Positions 34,102 to 42,940 of a stretch of 64,000 bases of DNA are shown piece after piece. This DNA is from Mesorhizobium sp. DCY119 (GTDB taxonomy: Bacteria; Pseudomonadota; Alphaproteobacteria; Rhizobiales; Rhizobiaceae). Under the pieces are notes generated by a model. The model did not search any database. It was not told the origin of the DNA and worked only from the letters and a program-made list of their open reading frames with translations. The translations under genes were made by a program, and so were the position numbers. Positions within the stretch are counted from its first letter, which is position 1. Every line of letters starts with the position of its first letter. The stretch is taken from positions 2,232,501 through 2,296,500 of the forward strand of contig NZ_CP031834.1 of assembly GCF_003590645.1 (NCBI RefSeq). The letters run 5' to 3'.

Positions 34102-34229
34102 TTCTTCTCTCCGTTCACGGGGAGAAGATGCCGGCAGGCAGATGAGGGGCAGCGCTTGCCTCTCAGAAGTTGGAGCCGCCCCTCATCCGACCCTTCGGGC
34201 CACCTTCTCCCCGTGAACGGGGAGAAGGA
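34102..34229. repeat. REP-like double-hairpin element, copy C
   Basis: Two hairpins built on TTCTCCCCGTGAACGGGGAGAA-like palindromes with GATGAGGGGCAGCGC and GCCCCTCATCCGAC arms. It lies between the convergent stops of the flavodoxin-fold gene and a DMGDH gene, so it is well placed as a bidirectional terminator. Confidence 0.85.
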
Positions 34230-34236
34230 ATAAGCG

Positions 34237-36681
34237 CTACATCCTGACCCGTTCCGACTTCGGATCATACATCGGCTTCAACGATGCCTCGGCCTTGAAG
34301 CGTTCGCCGGCGATCTCGATCTCGTAGGAGGAACCGAGCACATCCGCTTCGCTCTCGCCCTTAGCCGGCACGTAGCCAAGACCGATGGCACCGCCGAGGT
34401 GATGGCCGTAATTGCCCGAGGTGACCGTGCCGACGATCTTGCCGTCGCGCACGATCGCCTCGTTGTGGAACAGCAGCGGTTCCGGGTCGGTGAGGCGGAA
34501 TTGCACCAGCCGGCGTGACAGGCCGGCATCCTTCTTCGCCAGCACGGCGTCGCGGCCGATAAAGTCGCCCTTGCCGGTCTTCACGGCAAAGCCGAGGCCG
34601 GCTTCCAGCACATGATCCTCGTCGGTGATGTCGTGGCCGAAGTGGCGGAACGCCTTCTCGATGCGGCAGGAATCCAGCGTGTGCAGGCCGCAGAGTTTCA
34701 GGTCGAATTCGCGCCCGGCGTCTTCCAGCGCCTCGAAGACATGGGCGGTCTGGTCGGTCGAGACATAGAGTTCCCAGCCGAGTTCGCCGACATAGGTGAC
34801 GCGGTGCGCGCGCGCCAGCCCCATGCCGATCTCGATCTCCTGGAAGGTGCCGAACGGATTGTTCGCATTCGAAAAATCGTTTGGGCTGATTTTTTCGATC
34901 AGTTCGCGAGAACGCGGACCCATCAGGCAGAGCACGCTTTCTGAAGCCGTCACATCGGTGATGACGACGAACTCGTCGCGCAGATGCTTGCGCAGCCATG
35001 CCAGGTCGCGCTGCAAGGTCGCGCCGGGCACGACGGCGAAGAAGGCCGTTTCGGAAAGACGCGAAACGGTGAGGTCGCTCTCGATGCCGCCGCGATTGTT
35101 CAGCATCTGCGTGTAGACGATCTTGCCGGGTGCGACATCGAGATCGTTGGCGCACATGCGTTGCAGGAAGGCCAGCGCATCGCGGCCCTCGATCCTGATC
35201 TTGCCGAAGGAGGTCATGTCGAACAGGCCGACATTGTTGCGCACGGCCAGATGCTCGTCGCGCTGGTTGTCGAACCAGTTCTGTCGCTTCCAGGAATATC
35301 TGTATTCGCGCTCCTGGCCTTCGCGGGCGAACCAGTTGGCGCGTTCCCAGCCGGCGACTTCGCCGAAAACGGCTCCGCGCGCCTTCAGTTGCTCATGGAT
35401 AGGCGAGCGGCGCACGCCGCGCGAAGTCGCCATCTGGCGGTAGGGGAAATGGTCGGCATAGAGAAGGCCGAGCGTTTCGGAGACGCGCTCCTTGAGGTAG
35501 GCGCGGTTCTTCTGAAAAGGCTGGGCGCGGCGGATATCGACTTCCCACAGATCGAAGGGCGCTTCGCCGTCATTGATCCACTGCGCCAGCGCCATGCCGG
35601 CACCGCCTGAGGAGACGATGCCGATGGAATTGTAGCCGGCCGCCACCCAGTAGCCGCCGAGTTCCGGCGCTTCGCCGAGATAGTAGCGGTCGTCGGGCGT
35701 GAAGCTTTCAGGGCCGTTGAAGAAGGTGTGGATGCCGGCGGTGCCGAGCATTGGCATGCGGTTCACGCCCATTTCGAGGATTGGCTCGAAATGCTCGAAA
35801 TCCTCGGGCAGCTGGTCGAAGCAGAAATCCTCCGAAATGCCGTTCATGCCCCACGGCTTGGCGATGGGTTCGAAGGCGCCAAGCATCATCTTGCCGGCGT
35901 CTTCCTTGTAGTATGCGCATTCGTCCGGCACGCGCAGGACGGGGAGGCGGCCAAGACCCTCGATGGCTTCGGTGACGAGATAAAAATGCTCGCAGGCGTG
36001 CAGCGGCACGGTCACGCCCGACATCGCGCCAAGCTCGCGCGCCCACATGCCGGCGCAGTTGATCACCACATCGCTTTCTATCGTGCCTTGCTCGTCATCC
36101 TTGGCCCACGAAACGCCGGTGACGCGGCCGTTCTTCTGGTGCACGGCTGTGACTTTGACGTTCTCGACGATCTTCGCGCCGCGCTGGCGTGCGCCTTTGG
36201 CCAGCGCCATGGCGATGTTGGCAGGGTCGCACTGGCCGTCGAGCGGCAGGTGCACCGCGCCGACCACGTCGGCCACGTTGAGATGCGGATACATCTCCTT
36301 GACTTCATTAGGCGAAATCTCGCGCACATCGACATCGAAGGCGCGCGCCAGCGAGGCCTGGCGGTAGATTTCGTGCTTGCGCTCCTCGGTCAGCGCAACG
36401 GTGATGGAGCCGACCTGGCGCATGCCGGTGGCGACTTCGGTTTCTTCTTCCAGCTTGACGTAGAGGTCAGCGGAATATTTGGCGAGCCGCGTCATGTTCT
36501 GCGAGGCGCGCAGCTGGCCGATCAGCCCCGCCGCATGCCAGGTGGTGCCGGAGGTAAGCTGCTTGCGCTCCAGAAGCACGATGTCGGTCCAGCCAAGCTT
36601 GGCGAGGTGATAGGCGACCGAACAGCCGGATACGCCGCCGCCGATGATGACGGCGCGGGCCTTTTGCGGCAGAGAACTCAT
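34237..36681 (-). CDS. FAD-dependent oxidoreductase, dimethylglycine dehydrogenase family (paralogue 1)
   Basis: An 814-residue protein with the DMGDH layout: DAO domain with GGGVSGCSVAYHLA (about 14-27), FAO_M middle domain, then GCV_T and GCV_T C-terminal folate-binding domains (about 430-810). The motif LTSGTTWHAAG supplies the histidine that carries covalent FAD in mammalian DMGDH. Members oxidatively demethylate N-methyl amino acids and pass the methyl group to tetrahydrofolate. It is the last gene of the xre-dmgdh-aminotransferase-dmgdh operon, overlapping the aminotransferase stop by four bases. Confidence 0.9.
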   Translation of the reverse strand: MSSLPQKARAVIIGGGVSGCSVAYHLAKLGWTDIVLLERKQLTSGTTWHAAGLIGQLRASQNMTRLAKYSADLYVKLEEETEVATGMRQVGSITVALTEERKHEIYRQASLARAFDVDVREISPNEVKEMYPHLNVADVVGAVHLPLDGQCDPANIAMALAKGARQRGAKIVENVKVTAVHQKNGRVTGVSWAKDDEQGTIESDVVINCAGMWARELGAMSGVTVPLHACEHFYLVTEAIEGLGRLPVLRVPDECAYYKEDAGKMMLGAFEPIAKPWGMNGISEDFCFDQLPEDFEHFEPILEMGVNRMPMLGTAGIHTFFNGPESFTPDDRYYLGEAPELGGYWVAAGYNSIGIVSSGGAGMALAQWINDGEAPFDLWEVDIRRAQPFQKNRAYLKERVSETLGLLYADHFPYRQMATSRGVRRSPIHEQLKARGAVFGEVAGWERANWFAREGQEREYRYSWKRQNWFDNQRDEHLAVRNNVGLFDMTSFGKIRIEGRDALAFLQRMCANDLDVAPGKIVYTQMLNNRGGIESDLTVSRLSETAFFAVVPGATLQRDLAWLRKHLRDEFVVITDVTASESVLCLMGPRSRELIEKISPNDFSNANNPFGTFQEIEIGMGLARAHRVTYVGELGWELYVSTDQTAHVFEALEDAGREFDLKLCGLHTLDSCRIEKAFRHFGHDITDEDHVLEAGLGFAVKTGKGDFIGRDAVLAKKDAGLSRRLVQFRLTDPEPLLFHNEAIVRDGKIVGTVTSGNYGHHLGGAIGLGYVPAKGESEADVLGSSYEIEIAGERFKAEASLKPMYDPKSERVRM

Positions 36682-37871
36682 GCTTGCTTGCTTTCCTTGG
36701 ATGGGCTGTAGGCAGCGGCAAAGCGCTTCAGGCGTTCGGCTGCTTCCAGAAGAATTTCCTCCGGCTGGCAGAGGCTGATGCGGATATGGCCGGCGGCGGC
36801 GTCGCCGAAGCTGACGCCGGGCATGACGGCGACCTTCTCGCTGTTGAGGAACGCCCAGGCGAAGCTTTCGCAGTCCGGCTCTATGGCGCTGATGTCGAGC
36901 ATGACATACATGCCGCCTTCGGAGCCGCGCACGGTGACATTGTTCAGCCCGCGCACGGCGTCGAGAAAGACGGCGCGCCGTGCCGCATAGCGCTCGGCTA
37001 TCTCCTTGACGCCGTATGCATTCTCCATTGCCTCGACCGCTGCGCGGCTGACAAAGTCAGTCAGCCCGTAGGTGGTGACGAGATTTAGGCTGATGAGCAG
37101 GCTGACCAGTTCCTTCGGCGCCGTCAGCCAGCCGATGCGCCATCCGGTCATGCCGTGGCTTTTCGACATGGAATTGATGACCAGCGTGCGCTCGGCCATG
37201 CCGGGCAGCGAGCGCGGCGAGACATGCTCGCCACCGCCCAGCGTCCAGTAAACCTCGTCGCAAAACAGCCAGAGATCATGCTTGCGGCAGATTTCCGCGA
37301 TGCCTTCCAGGCTTTTGCGGGAATATACGGCACCCGTCGGGTTGTTGGGCGTGTTGATGAGGATCGCCTTGGTGCGCGGCTGCAAGGCGGCAGTGATGTC
37401 TTCGGCGCGCGGCTGGAAACCGTCCTCGGCGCGGGTCTCGACGATGGTGAACTCAGCGCCCGCCGCCCGGAATGTCGGCGGGTAGGTCGCATAATAAGGC
37501 GCAACGACGATGGCGTGGTCGCCTGGATCAAGCGCGGCCTGCGCGGCGGCAAACAGCGCGAGCTGCCCGCCCGGCGTGGCGATCACCTCGTCGGCAGTGG
37601 TGGGCACGCCGGTGCATTGCGTGGAAAGCTTCGCCATGGCCGCGCGCAGGCGCGGGATGCCGGGAAGCTGCGTGTAATGGTGGTAGCCGGCGCGCACGGC
37701 GGTGACGCAGGCTTCGACCGTCTCAGTGGGCGTGTCGAAATCATGATCGCCGACCGAAAGCATGATGATGACCTCGCCTGCCTCCTTGCGGTTCATGGCG
37801 GCGAAATGGACTTCCCAGCCATCCTTGCCGGAGGGCGTGATGCCGGAAATGCGGGATGAGGGTTTGGGCAT
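36678..37871 (-). CDS. Class I/II pyridoxal-phosphate aminotransferase
   Basis: A 397-residue fold-type I aminotransferase: LSVGDHDFDTP near the N-terminus, NTPNNPTGAVYS, DEVYWTLGGG, and the PLP lysine in INSMSKSHGMTGWRIGW. The RISLCQPEE end keeps the substrate-carboxylate arginine. It sits between two DMGDH genes with one base and minus four bases of spacing, so it acts in the same pathway. It probably moves the amino group of the demethylated amino acid; the substrate cannot be named. Confidence 0.9.
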   Translation of the reverse strand: MPKPSSRISGITPSGKDGWEVHFAAMNRKEAGEVIIMLSVGDHDFDTPTETVEACVTAVRAGYHHYTQLPGIPRLRAAMAKLSTQCTGVPTTADEVIATPGGQLALFAAAQAALDPGDHAIVVAPYYATYPPTFRAAGAEFTIVETRAEDGFQPRAEDITAALQPRTKAILINTPNNPTGAVYSRKSLEGIAEICRKHDLWLFCDEVYWTLGGGEHVSPRSLPGMAERTLVINSMSKSHGMTGWRIGWLTAPKELVSLLISLNLVTTYGLTDFVSRAAVEAMENAYGVKEIAERYAARRAVFLDAVRGLNNVTVRGSEGGMYVMLDISAIEPDCESFAWAFLNSEKVAVMPGVSFGDAAAGHIRISLCQPEEILLEAAERLKRFAAAYSPSKESKQA

Positions 37872-37872
37872 C

Positions 37873-40323
37873 TTATGCTCTCAATCTTTCGTTCTTCGGG
37901 TCCCACAGGGGCTGGTCTTCCTGCACCACTGCGGGGAAATTCTCGCCGAAGATTTCCACCTGAACTTTCGTGCCGGGCACCGCCAGATCGGCGCGGATGG
38001 TGCCGAGCGCGATCGACTTGCCGACGCGGTAGCCCCAGCCGCCCGACGTGGTTTCGCCGACGATCCTGCCTTCATAGAGAACGGTCGACATGTAGGGCGC
38101 GTCGTGAGCGCCAGCCTCGACCACCAGCGTGACGAAGCGCTTCTTCACGCCCTGCTGCCGCTCGCTCAGAAGTGCGGCCTTCCCCTTGAAATCCGGCTTG
38201 TCCCATTTGACGAAGCGCTCGAGCCCACCCTGAAGCACCGTGTAGTCGGTGGAAAGATCGCCCTTCCAGGCGCGATAACCCTTTTCCAGCCGCAGCGAAT
38301 CCAGCGCGAACATGCCGAAAGGTTTCAGGCCGTGTTTCTGCCCGGCGGTCCAGACGGCGTCGAAGATCGTCGCCGTATCTTCGATCTTGCTGTGGATTTC
38401 CCAGCCGAGTTCGCCGGCAAAGGAAACGCGCACGAGCTGGCACCAGCGGCCGGCGATCTGCACGGATTGATGCGACAGCCATGGCAGCGACAGGTCGGCG
38501 TCCGTTACGCCGGCCAGTATCGCACGGGAATTCGGCCCCGAAAGAATCTGGCACGAAAAGGCGTCGGTCATGTTTTTGAGTGAGATTTGAGTCGCTTGCG
38601 GCAGATGCTTCTGAAGCCACTCGAAATCGTGCCACTCGGCAACGGCCGCCGTGATCAGGAAGAAAAAGTCCTCGCCAAGCGCCATGATCGACATTTCGGT
38701 GACGATACGGCCCTTGTCGTCGGCGAAATAGGCAAGCCCGATACGCCCGGGCTTCGGCACCACGCCGGTGATCAGTGAAGACAGCCAGTCGCGCGCGCCG
38801 GCGCCTTCCACGCGGAAGCGCGAGAAGCCGGGCAGGTCGAGAATGCCGGCCGTGTCGCGCACGGCCAGGCATTCCTCGCGAATGCGTTTCTCCCACGGCC
38901 CAGTGCGCGCAAAAGTCTGGGTGGATTCCTCCGAGGTGTCGTCGCCTTCCTTCGCGAACCACGTCGCGCGCTCCCAGCCATTATAGGCGTTGAACTGTGC
39001 GCCGAGGGCGGCGATGCGGTCGTGGATGGGCGACAGTTTTTGTCCACGGCCAGCCGGCCAGGCGTGGTGCGGAAAGTGGATCGCATATTCGTGGCCGTAG
39101 ATTTCCATGCCCTTGGCCACGGCATAGTCCTTATCGGCGGCGAATGAGGTGAAGCGGCGCGGGTCGCAGGACCACATGTCCCATTCGGTCTGGCCTTGCG
39201 TCACCCATTCGGCCAGCACCTTGCCGGCCCCGCCGGCCTGGGCGATGCCGAAGGTGAAGACGCAGGCCTCGAAGGCATTGGGCACGCCGGGCATCGGGCC
39301 GATCAGCGGGTTGCCGTCGGGCGCGTAGGGGATAGGGCCGTTGATGACCTTGGAAAGCCCTGCGGTGCCGAGGATCGGCACGCGGGCGATGGCGTCGTTG
39401 AGATACCATTCCAGCCGCTCCAGATCGTCCGGATAGAGCTGGAACGAAAAATCATCGGGCATCGGATCGTCGGCGGTTGCCCAATGGGCGCGGCAGTTGC
39501 GCTCATAGGGGCCGAGATTCATGCCGTTCTTTTCCTGCCGCAGGTAATAGGAGCTGTCGACGTCGCGCAGCAGGGGCAGCTTGTGCCCAGCCTCCTTCGA
39601 CCAGGCGGCGAGTTCAGGAATTTCCTCGAACAGGATGTATTGATGGCTCATCACCATCATCGGCACGTCGCGGCCGAACATCTTTCCGACCTCCTGCGCC
39701 CGGTAGCCGGCGGCGTTGACGACATATTCGCAGCGGATTTCGCCTTGCGCGGTCTCGATCACCCATTCGCCATTCTCGCGGCGCACGCCGCTGACCGGGC
39801 AGAAGCGGATGATCTTGGCGCCCATGTCGCGCGCGCCCTTGGCAAGAGCCTGGGTCAGCTGCGCCGGGTCGATGTCGCCGTCGCTCGGGTCGTAGAGCGC
39901 GCCCTGCAACTCATGCGTTTCGATGAAGGGATAGCGGCGCTTGATCTCGTCGTTGCCGACAACCTCGATGTTCAGGCCCTGATAACGCCCCATGCCTTTG
40001 GCGCGCTGGAACTCCTGCATGCGCTCCTTCGAGTGGGCAAGCCGCAGCGAACCGGTGACGTGATAGTTCATGGGGTAGTCGACTTCTGCCGCCAGCCCCC
40101 GGTAAAGCTCGGTCGAATAGCGCTGCATGTTCATCAGCGACCAGGATGACGAGAAGGTCGGCACGTTGCCTGCCGCATGCCACGTCGAGCCGGAGGTCAG
40201 CTCGTTCTTTTCCAAGAGCACGCAGTCGGTCCAGCCGGCCTTGGCCAGATGATAGAGCGCTGAGACGCCGACAGCCCCGCCGCCGATGATGACCACGCGC
40301 GCCGTTGTCGGAAAATCAGCCAT
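37873..40323 (-). CDS. FAD-dependent oxidoreductase, dimethylglycine dehydrogenase family (paralogue 2)
   Basis: An 816-residue paralogue with the same DAO-FAO_M-GCV_T-GCV_T_C order: GGGAVGVSALYHLA, then LTSGSTWHAAGN with the flavin-linking histidine, and folate-domain motifs such as FAGELGWEIH and DSLRLEKGYRAWKGD. Its start has GAGGAGGAGAAG upstream. It is the first enzyme gene after the regulator (24-base gap). Two DMGDH-like enzymes in one operon suggest successive N-demethylations or two related substrates. Confidence 0.9.
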   Translation of the reverse strand: MADFPTTARVVIIGGGAVGVSALYHLAKAGWTDCVLLEKNELTSGSTWHAAGNVPTFSSSWSLMNMQRYSTELYRGLAAEVDYPMNYHVTGSLRLAHSKERMQEFQRAKGMGRYQGLNIEVVGNDEIKRRYPFIETHELQGALYDPSDGDIDPAQLTQALAKGARDMGAKIIRFCPVSGVRRENGEWVIETAQGEIRCEYVVNAAGYRAQEVGKMFGRDVPMMVMSHQYILFEEIPELAAWSKEAGHKLPLLRDVDSSYYLRQEKNGMNLGPYERNCRAHWATADDPMPDDFSFQLYPDDLERLEWYLNDAIARVPILGTAGLSKVINGPIPYAPDGNPLIGPMPGVPNAFEACVFTFGIAQAGGAGKVLAEWVTQGQTEWDMWSCDPRRFTSFAADKDYAVAKGMEIYGHEYAIHFPHHAWPAGRGQKLSPIHDRIAALGAQFNAYNGWERATWFAKEGDDTSEESTQTFARTGPWEKRIREECLAVRDTAGILDLPGFSRFRVEGAGARDWLSSLITGVVPKPGRIGLAYFADDKGRIVTEMSIMALGEDFFFLITAAVAEWHDFEWLQKHLPQATQISLKNMTDAFSCQILSGPNSRAILAGVTDADLSLPWLSHQSVQIAGRWCQLVRVSFAGELGWEIHSKIEDTATIFDAVWTAGQKHGLKPFGMFALDSLRLEKGYRAWKGDLSTDYTVLQGGLERFVKWDKPDFKGKAALLSERQQGVKKRFVTLVVEAGAHDAPYMSTVLYEGRIVGETTSGGWGYRVGKSIALGTIRADLAVPGTKVQVEIFGENFPAVVQEDQPLWDPKNERLRA

Positions 40324-40347
40324 CGAACTCTTCTCCTCCTCAATTCC

Positions 40348-40953
40348 TCAATAGACCGGCGGCGAGATCACCCATATGACCACAGCCGGTTCGTTCCCCG
40401 GATTCTTCCATCGGAACGGCTTGCCATCGAACCTGAAACTGTCGCCTTCTGCGAGGCTGTGCCAGTTGCCGTCGATCTCGATGTCGAAGCGGCCTGAGAC
40501 GAGATAGCCGGCTTCTTCGGTCGGGCGATGCGCCGCCGTCTTCAATTCTGCGCCGGGCGCGAATTCGGAGCGCAGCATTTCGAAGCTTCCGCCAAGGTCC
40601 GGCGAAAGAAGCTCTTCCACCAGGCCGGAATCGCTTGTGCCAAGGGAGCGGCGGCGACCGGCGCGCACGATCACGCCGCGCTCGGCCTCTTCCGGTACGT
40701 CATGACCGAAGAACAGGCTGACCGGCACGCCGAACAGATCGGCGAAGGCGCGCAGGTCACCGATCGAAGGCGTCGACAGGCCGCGCTCGACCTGGCTCAG
40801 CCAGCCGACCGAACGCCCAAGTTTCAGCGCAATCTCGGACAATGTAAGGCCTCGCGCCTTTCGCAGCGCGCGCAGATCCCGCGCCAGCAGCGCGTTTGCG
40901 CCGTCTGCAAGGGGGCCATCCGCCGCGATGTGCCGGGACTTTTGAAGCGACAT
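40348..40953 (-). CDS. XRE-family regulator with C-terminal cupin domain
   Basis: A 201-residue regulator: helix-turn-helix at about 22-76 (LRALRKARGLTLSEIALKLGRSVGWLSQVERG spans helices, with TPSIGDLRAFADLFGV following) and a cupin at about 120-200 (HRPTEEAGYLVSGRFDIEIDGNWHSLAEGDSFRFDGKPFRWKN region). XRE-cupin proteins control polyamine and amine catabolism. The start at 40953 has GAGGAA upstream, whereas the earlier ATG has nothing. It leads the DMGDH operon and likely autoregulates through the palindromes at its own start. Confidence 0.9.
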   Translation of the reverse strand: MSLQKSRHIAADGPLADGANALLARDLRALRKARGLTLSEIALKLGRSVGWLSQVERGLSTPSIGDLRAFADLFGVPVSLFFGHDVPEEAERGVIVRAGRRRSLGTSDSGLVEELLSPDLGGSFEMLRSEFAPGAELKTAAHRPTEEAGYLVSGRFDIEIDGNWHSLAEGDSFRFDGKPFRWKNPGNEPAVVIWVISPPVY

Positions 40954-41014
40954 GAAAATTCCTCGAGAAATTTCATCAGATGTCAATTTCGTGAAAAATT
41001 CAAGCAGAATTTCA
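40953..41014. promoter_or_regulatory. Two 23-bp palindromic operators for the XRE-cupin regulator
   Basis: Two imperfect palindromes share the half-site TGAAAWTT/AATTTCA: 40953-40975, centred on CTCGAG and touching the regulator start codon, and 40992-41014, centred on AAGCA. They are 39 bases apart, about four helical turns. They lie in the only space between the regulator operon and the divergent nitroreductase, and so could control both directions. Confidence 0.6.
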
Positions 41015-41126
41015 TGGAACGCAGGTAGTGCTTGCGAGAGTTAAGAGGCTGGTGCAAATGCAGGTTTCGCGAAAGGATGATGAGGAGCGTTCTTTGGATC
41101 GCAGCCGCATCGAGAAGGAACTGTTC

Positions 41127-41837
41127 ATGCTGGCACGTGGGGCCGCAGCCAACGCCAAGGACGAAACTGCGATCGTCGACGAGGCCATCGTGTCGCGTCG
41201 TTCGGTACGCGCTTTCCTGCCGACGCCGGTCGATGACAAGGTGATCCGGGAAATCCTGGATGTCGCCGCGCGCGCGCCGTCGGGCACGAACATGCAGCCA
41301 TGGAAGGTCTACGTCACCAAGGGCGAGAGCAAGCAGCGTATCACCGACGCCATCCTCAATTCCGGCATCCGGGCGGAAAAGGCGAACTGGGACGAGTACA
41401 AATACTATCCCGACCAGTTCTTCGAGCCCTATCTGGCGCGCCGCCGCGCCAACGGCTTCGGCCTCTACAGCGTGCTTGGCATCGGCCGGCGCGAGGTCGA
41501 GCGCATGCGGGCGCAGCACGACCGCAACTTCGTCTTCTTCGACGCGCCGGTCGGCATGATCTTCACCATCGACCGCCGGCTCAACCAGGGCTCGTGGATC
41601 GACTACGGCATGTTCCTGCAGAACATCATGATCGCAGCGCGGGGCAGGGGCCTGCACACCTGCCCGCAGGCGGCATTCGCGCCCTATCACAACCAGATCA
41701 GGCCGGTTCTTGATATCCCGGATGAGGAAATCGTCGTCTGCGGCATGGCGCTCGGCCATGAAGACACCACCAAGCCGGAAAGCACCTTCCGCACCGACCG
41801 CGCGCCACAGGAAGAGTGGGTGACATTCAAGGAATAA
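41127..41837 (+). CDS. Nitroreductase-family flavoprotein
   Basis: A 236-residue FMN-dependent nitroreductase-fold protein. VDEAIVSRRSVRAFLPTPVDD is the FMN-phosphate arginine motif, ARAPSGTNMQPWKVYV follows, and the C-terminal VVCGMALGHED is conserved. The start at 41127 is favoured by AAGGA seven bases upstream and matches family length; an in-frame ATG at 41058 would add 23 residues with no family counterpart. It is divergent from the XRE-cupin/DMGDH operon and shares its operator region, so it may belong to the same regulon. Confidence 0.87.
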   Translation: MLARGAAANAKDETAIVDEAIVSRRSVRAFLPTPVDDKVIREILDVAARAPSGTNMQPWKVYVTKGESKQRITDAILNSGIRAEKANWDEYKYYPDQFFEPYLARRRANGFGLYSVLGIGRREVERMRAQHDRNFVFFDAPVGMIFTIDRRLNQGSWIDYGMFLQNIMIAARGRGLHTCPQAAFAPYHNQIRPVLDIPDEEIVVCGMALGHEDTTKPESTFRTDRAPQEEWVTFKE

Positions 41838-41857
41838 TTGCCGCAAGGCGGCCGGCT

Positions 41858-42310
41858 TCACGGCTGGTCGTTCAGGCGATTTTCCAGATTGGCGATGACG
41901 CCGCGCAGCATCGCCAGAAAAGCTTCCCTGTCGGGGCCCTCCAGACCTTCGAGCGCATCGGCATTGACTGCGGCGATTGCCGCTCGCACGTCGAGTGCTT
42001 TTTTCATTGCGGAGGGCGTCAGCGAGAACAGGGCACTTCTGCCGTCCTCCGGGTTTGGGACGCGCGCGACGATGCCGTCGCGTTCCATGCGCGACAGCGT
42101 TGCGGCCATGGTCGGCTGCTCGATCGCAGCAATTTCGGTCAGCGCTTTCTGTGACATGGCACCGCCATCGCCAAGCGCGAAAAAGACAGGCAGTTGGCCG
42201 GATGACAGGCCGAGTTCCTTCAATCGTCGGTCGATGGCTTTCGCAAACAGGCGCGCCGCCCAGTTGGTGAGATAGCCGGCTGATTTCTCGCGCGAAAACT
42301 TCATCTGCAT
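41858..42310 (-). CDS. MarR-family transcriptional regulator
   Basis: A 150-residue winged-helix regulator: a LSSGQLPVFFALGD helix, the recognition region LTEIAAIEQPTMAATLSRMERDGIVARVPNPEDGRS (about 62-98), then dimerisation helices. The start at 42310 is chosen because an earlier ATG at 42331 falls inside a 16-bp palindrome likely to be its operator. It lies 42 bases after soxG on the same strand and may be read with the sarcosine oxidase operon. It is convergent with the nitroreductase (20 bases). Confidence 0.87.
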   Translation of the reverse strand: MQMKFSREKSAGYLTNWAARLFAKAIDRRLKELGLSSGQLPVFFALGDGGAMSQKALTEIAAIEQPTMAATLSRMERDGIVARVPNPEDGRSALFSLTPSAMKKALDVRAAIAAVNADALEGLEGPDREAFLAMLRGVIANLENRLNDQP

Positions 42311-42314
42311 AGCT

Positions 42315-42330
42315 TGCGATTTATATCGCA
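42315..42330. promoter_or_regulatory. Candidate MarR operator TGCGATTTATATCGCA
   Basis: A 16-bp inverted repeat with perfect 6-bp arms (TGCGAT/ATCGCA) around TTAT, just upstream of the MarR start and downstream of soxG. Size and position fit MarR autoregulation. Confidence 0.5.
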
Positions 42331-42352
42331 TGCTACGGTCACCGCAAGCGCG

Positions 42353-42940
42353 CTACCTCACCTCGTAACCGACCTCTTCCGAGGCATGGCACAGGGCGGT
42401 CCAGAACGATCGTGCGAAAGAGCGGAAGACATAGACGTCGAACTGCGTCGGCGCGCTGCGCTGGATCTGGGCGAAAATGTCGTGATGCACGGTCGAGCGC
42501 CCGGCGCCGACCGGGAAGGCGGTCGGCGAAAAGTCGATGGCGAAGAATTTTGCCAGCACCCATTCCGCCTTCGGCCCAGTGATGCGGATCGCCGTGCGGC
42601 CATGCGAGAGGTCGGTCACAGCCCCGGTCTCCGCCTTGACGGATTTCGCGAAGGCCTCAGTCAGCCCTTCCTGCTCGTCAACGATGAGGAATTTTCCCGG
42701 CGCAAAGCCGAAGGCAGCCTTCGTGCCGGTTGCCGTTCCCCCGCCTGCGCCGTCCGGCAGCGTCAGGCCGGCGACCTTCTTGATGGCCGCGATGATCGCC
42801 TTTTCCTCGCCGTGCCATGCCGCGAGCTGGACGATCGAGCCCGGCGCGGTTTCGGACAGATAAACGCCGACGCCATCGGAAAAATTGCCGCGCGTGCCCG
42901 GCTTCCACACCGGCTTCAGCGGTGATTCCTGCTCAACCAT
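42353..42940 (-). CDS. soxG: Sarcosine oxidase, gamma subunit
   Basis: A 195-residue subunit of heterotetrameric sarcosine oxidase. It shows the gamma-subunit pattern DLSHGRTAIRITGPKAEWVLAKFFAIDF, then TAFPVGAGRSTVHHDIFAQI and a VYVFRSFARSFWTAL end; it resembles a GcvT-like fold. The start ATG at 42940 overlaps the soxA stop by eight bases, implying coupling. Last sox gene of soxBDAG. Confidence 0.93.
   Translation of the reverse strand: MVEQESPLKPVWKPGTRGNFSDGVGVYLSETAPGSIVQLAAWHGEEKAIIAAIKKVAGLTLPDGAGGGTATGTKAAFGFAPGKFLIVDEQEGLTEAFAKSVKAETGAVTDLSHGRTAIRITGPKAEWVLAKFFAIDFSPTAFPVGAGRSTVHHDIFAQIQRSAPTQFDVYVFRSFARSFWTALCHASEEVGYEVR

Noticed and set aside
41127-41837. BluB (5,6-dimethylbenzimidazole synthase) identity for the nitroreductase
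   Set aside because: It would fit the cobalamin theme, but the protein has SRRSVRAFLPTPV where BluB has an RRDMRHF-type motif, and it lies by the DMGDH operon, not the cob genes.
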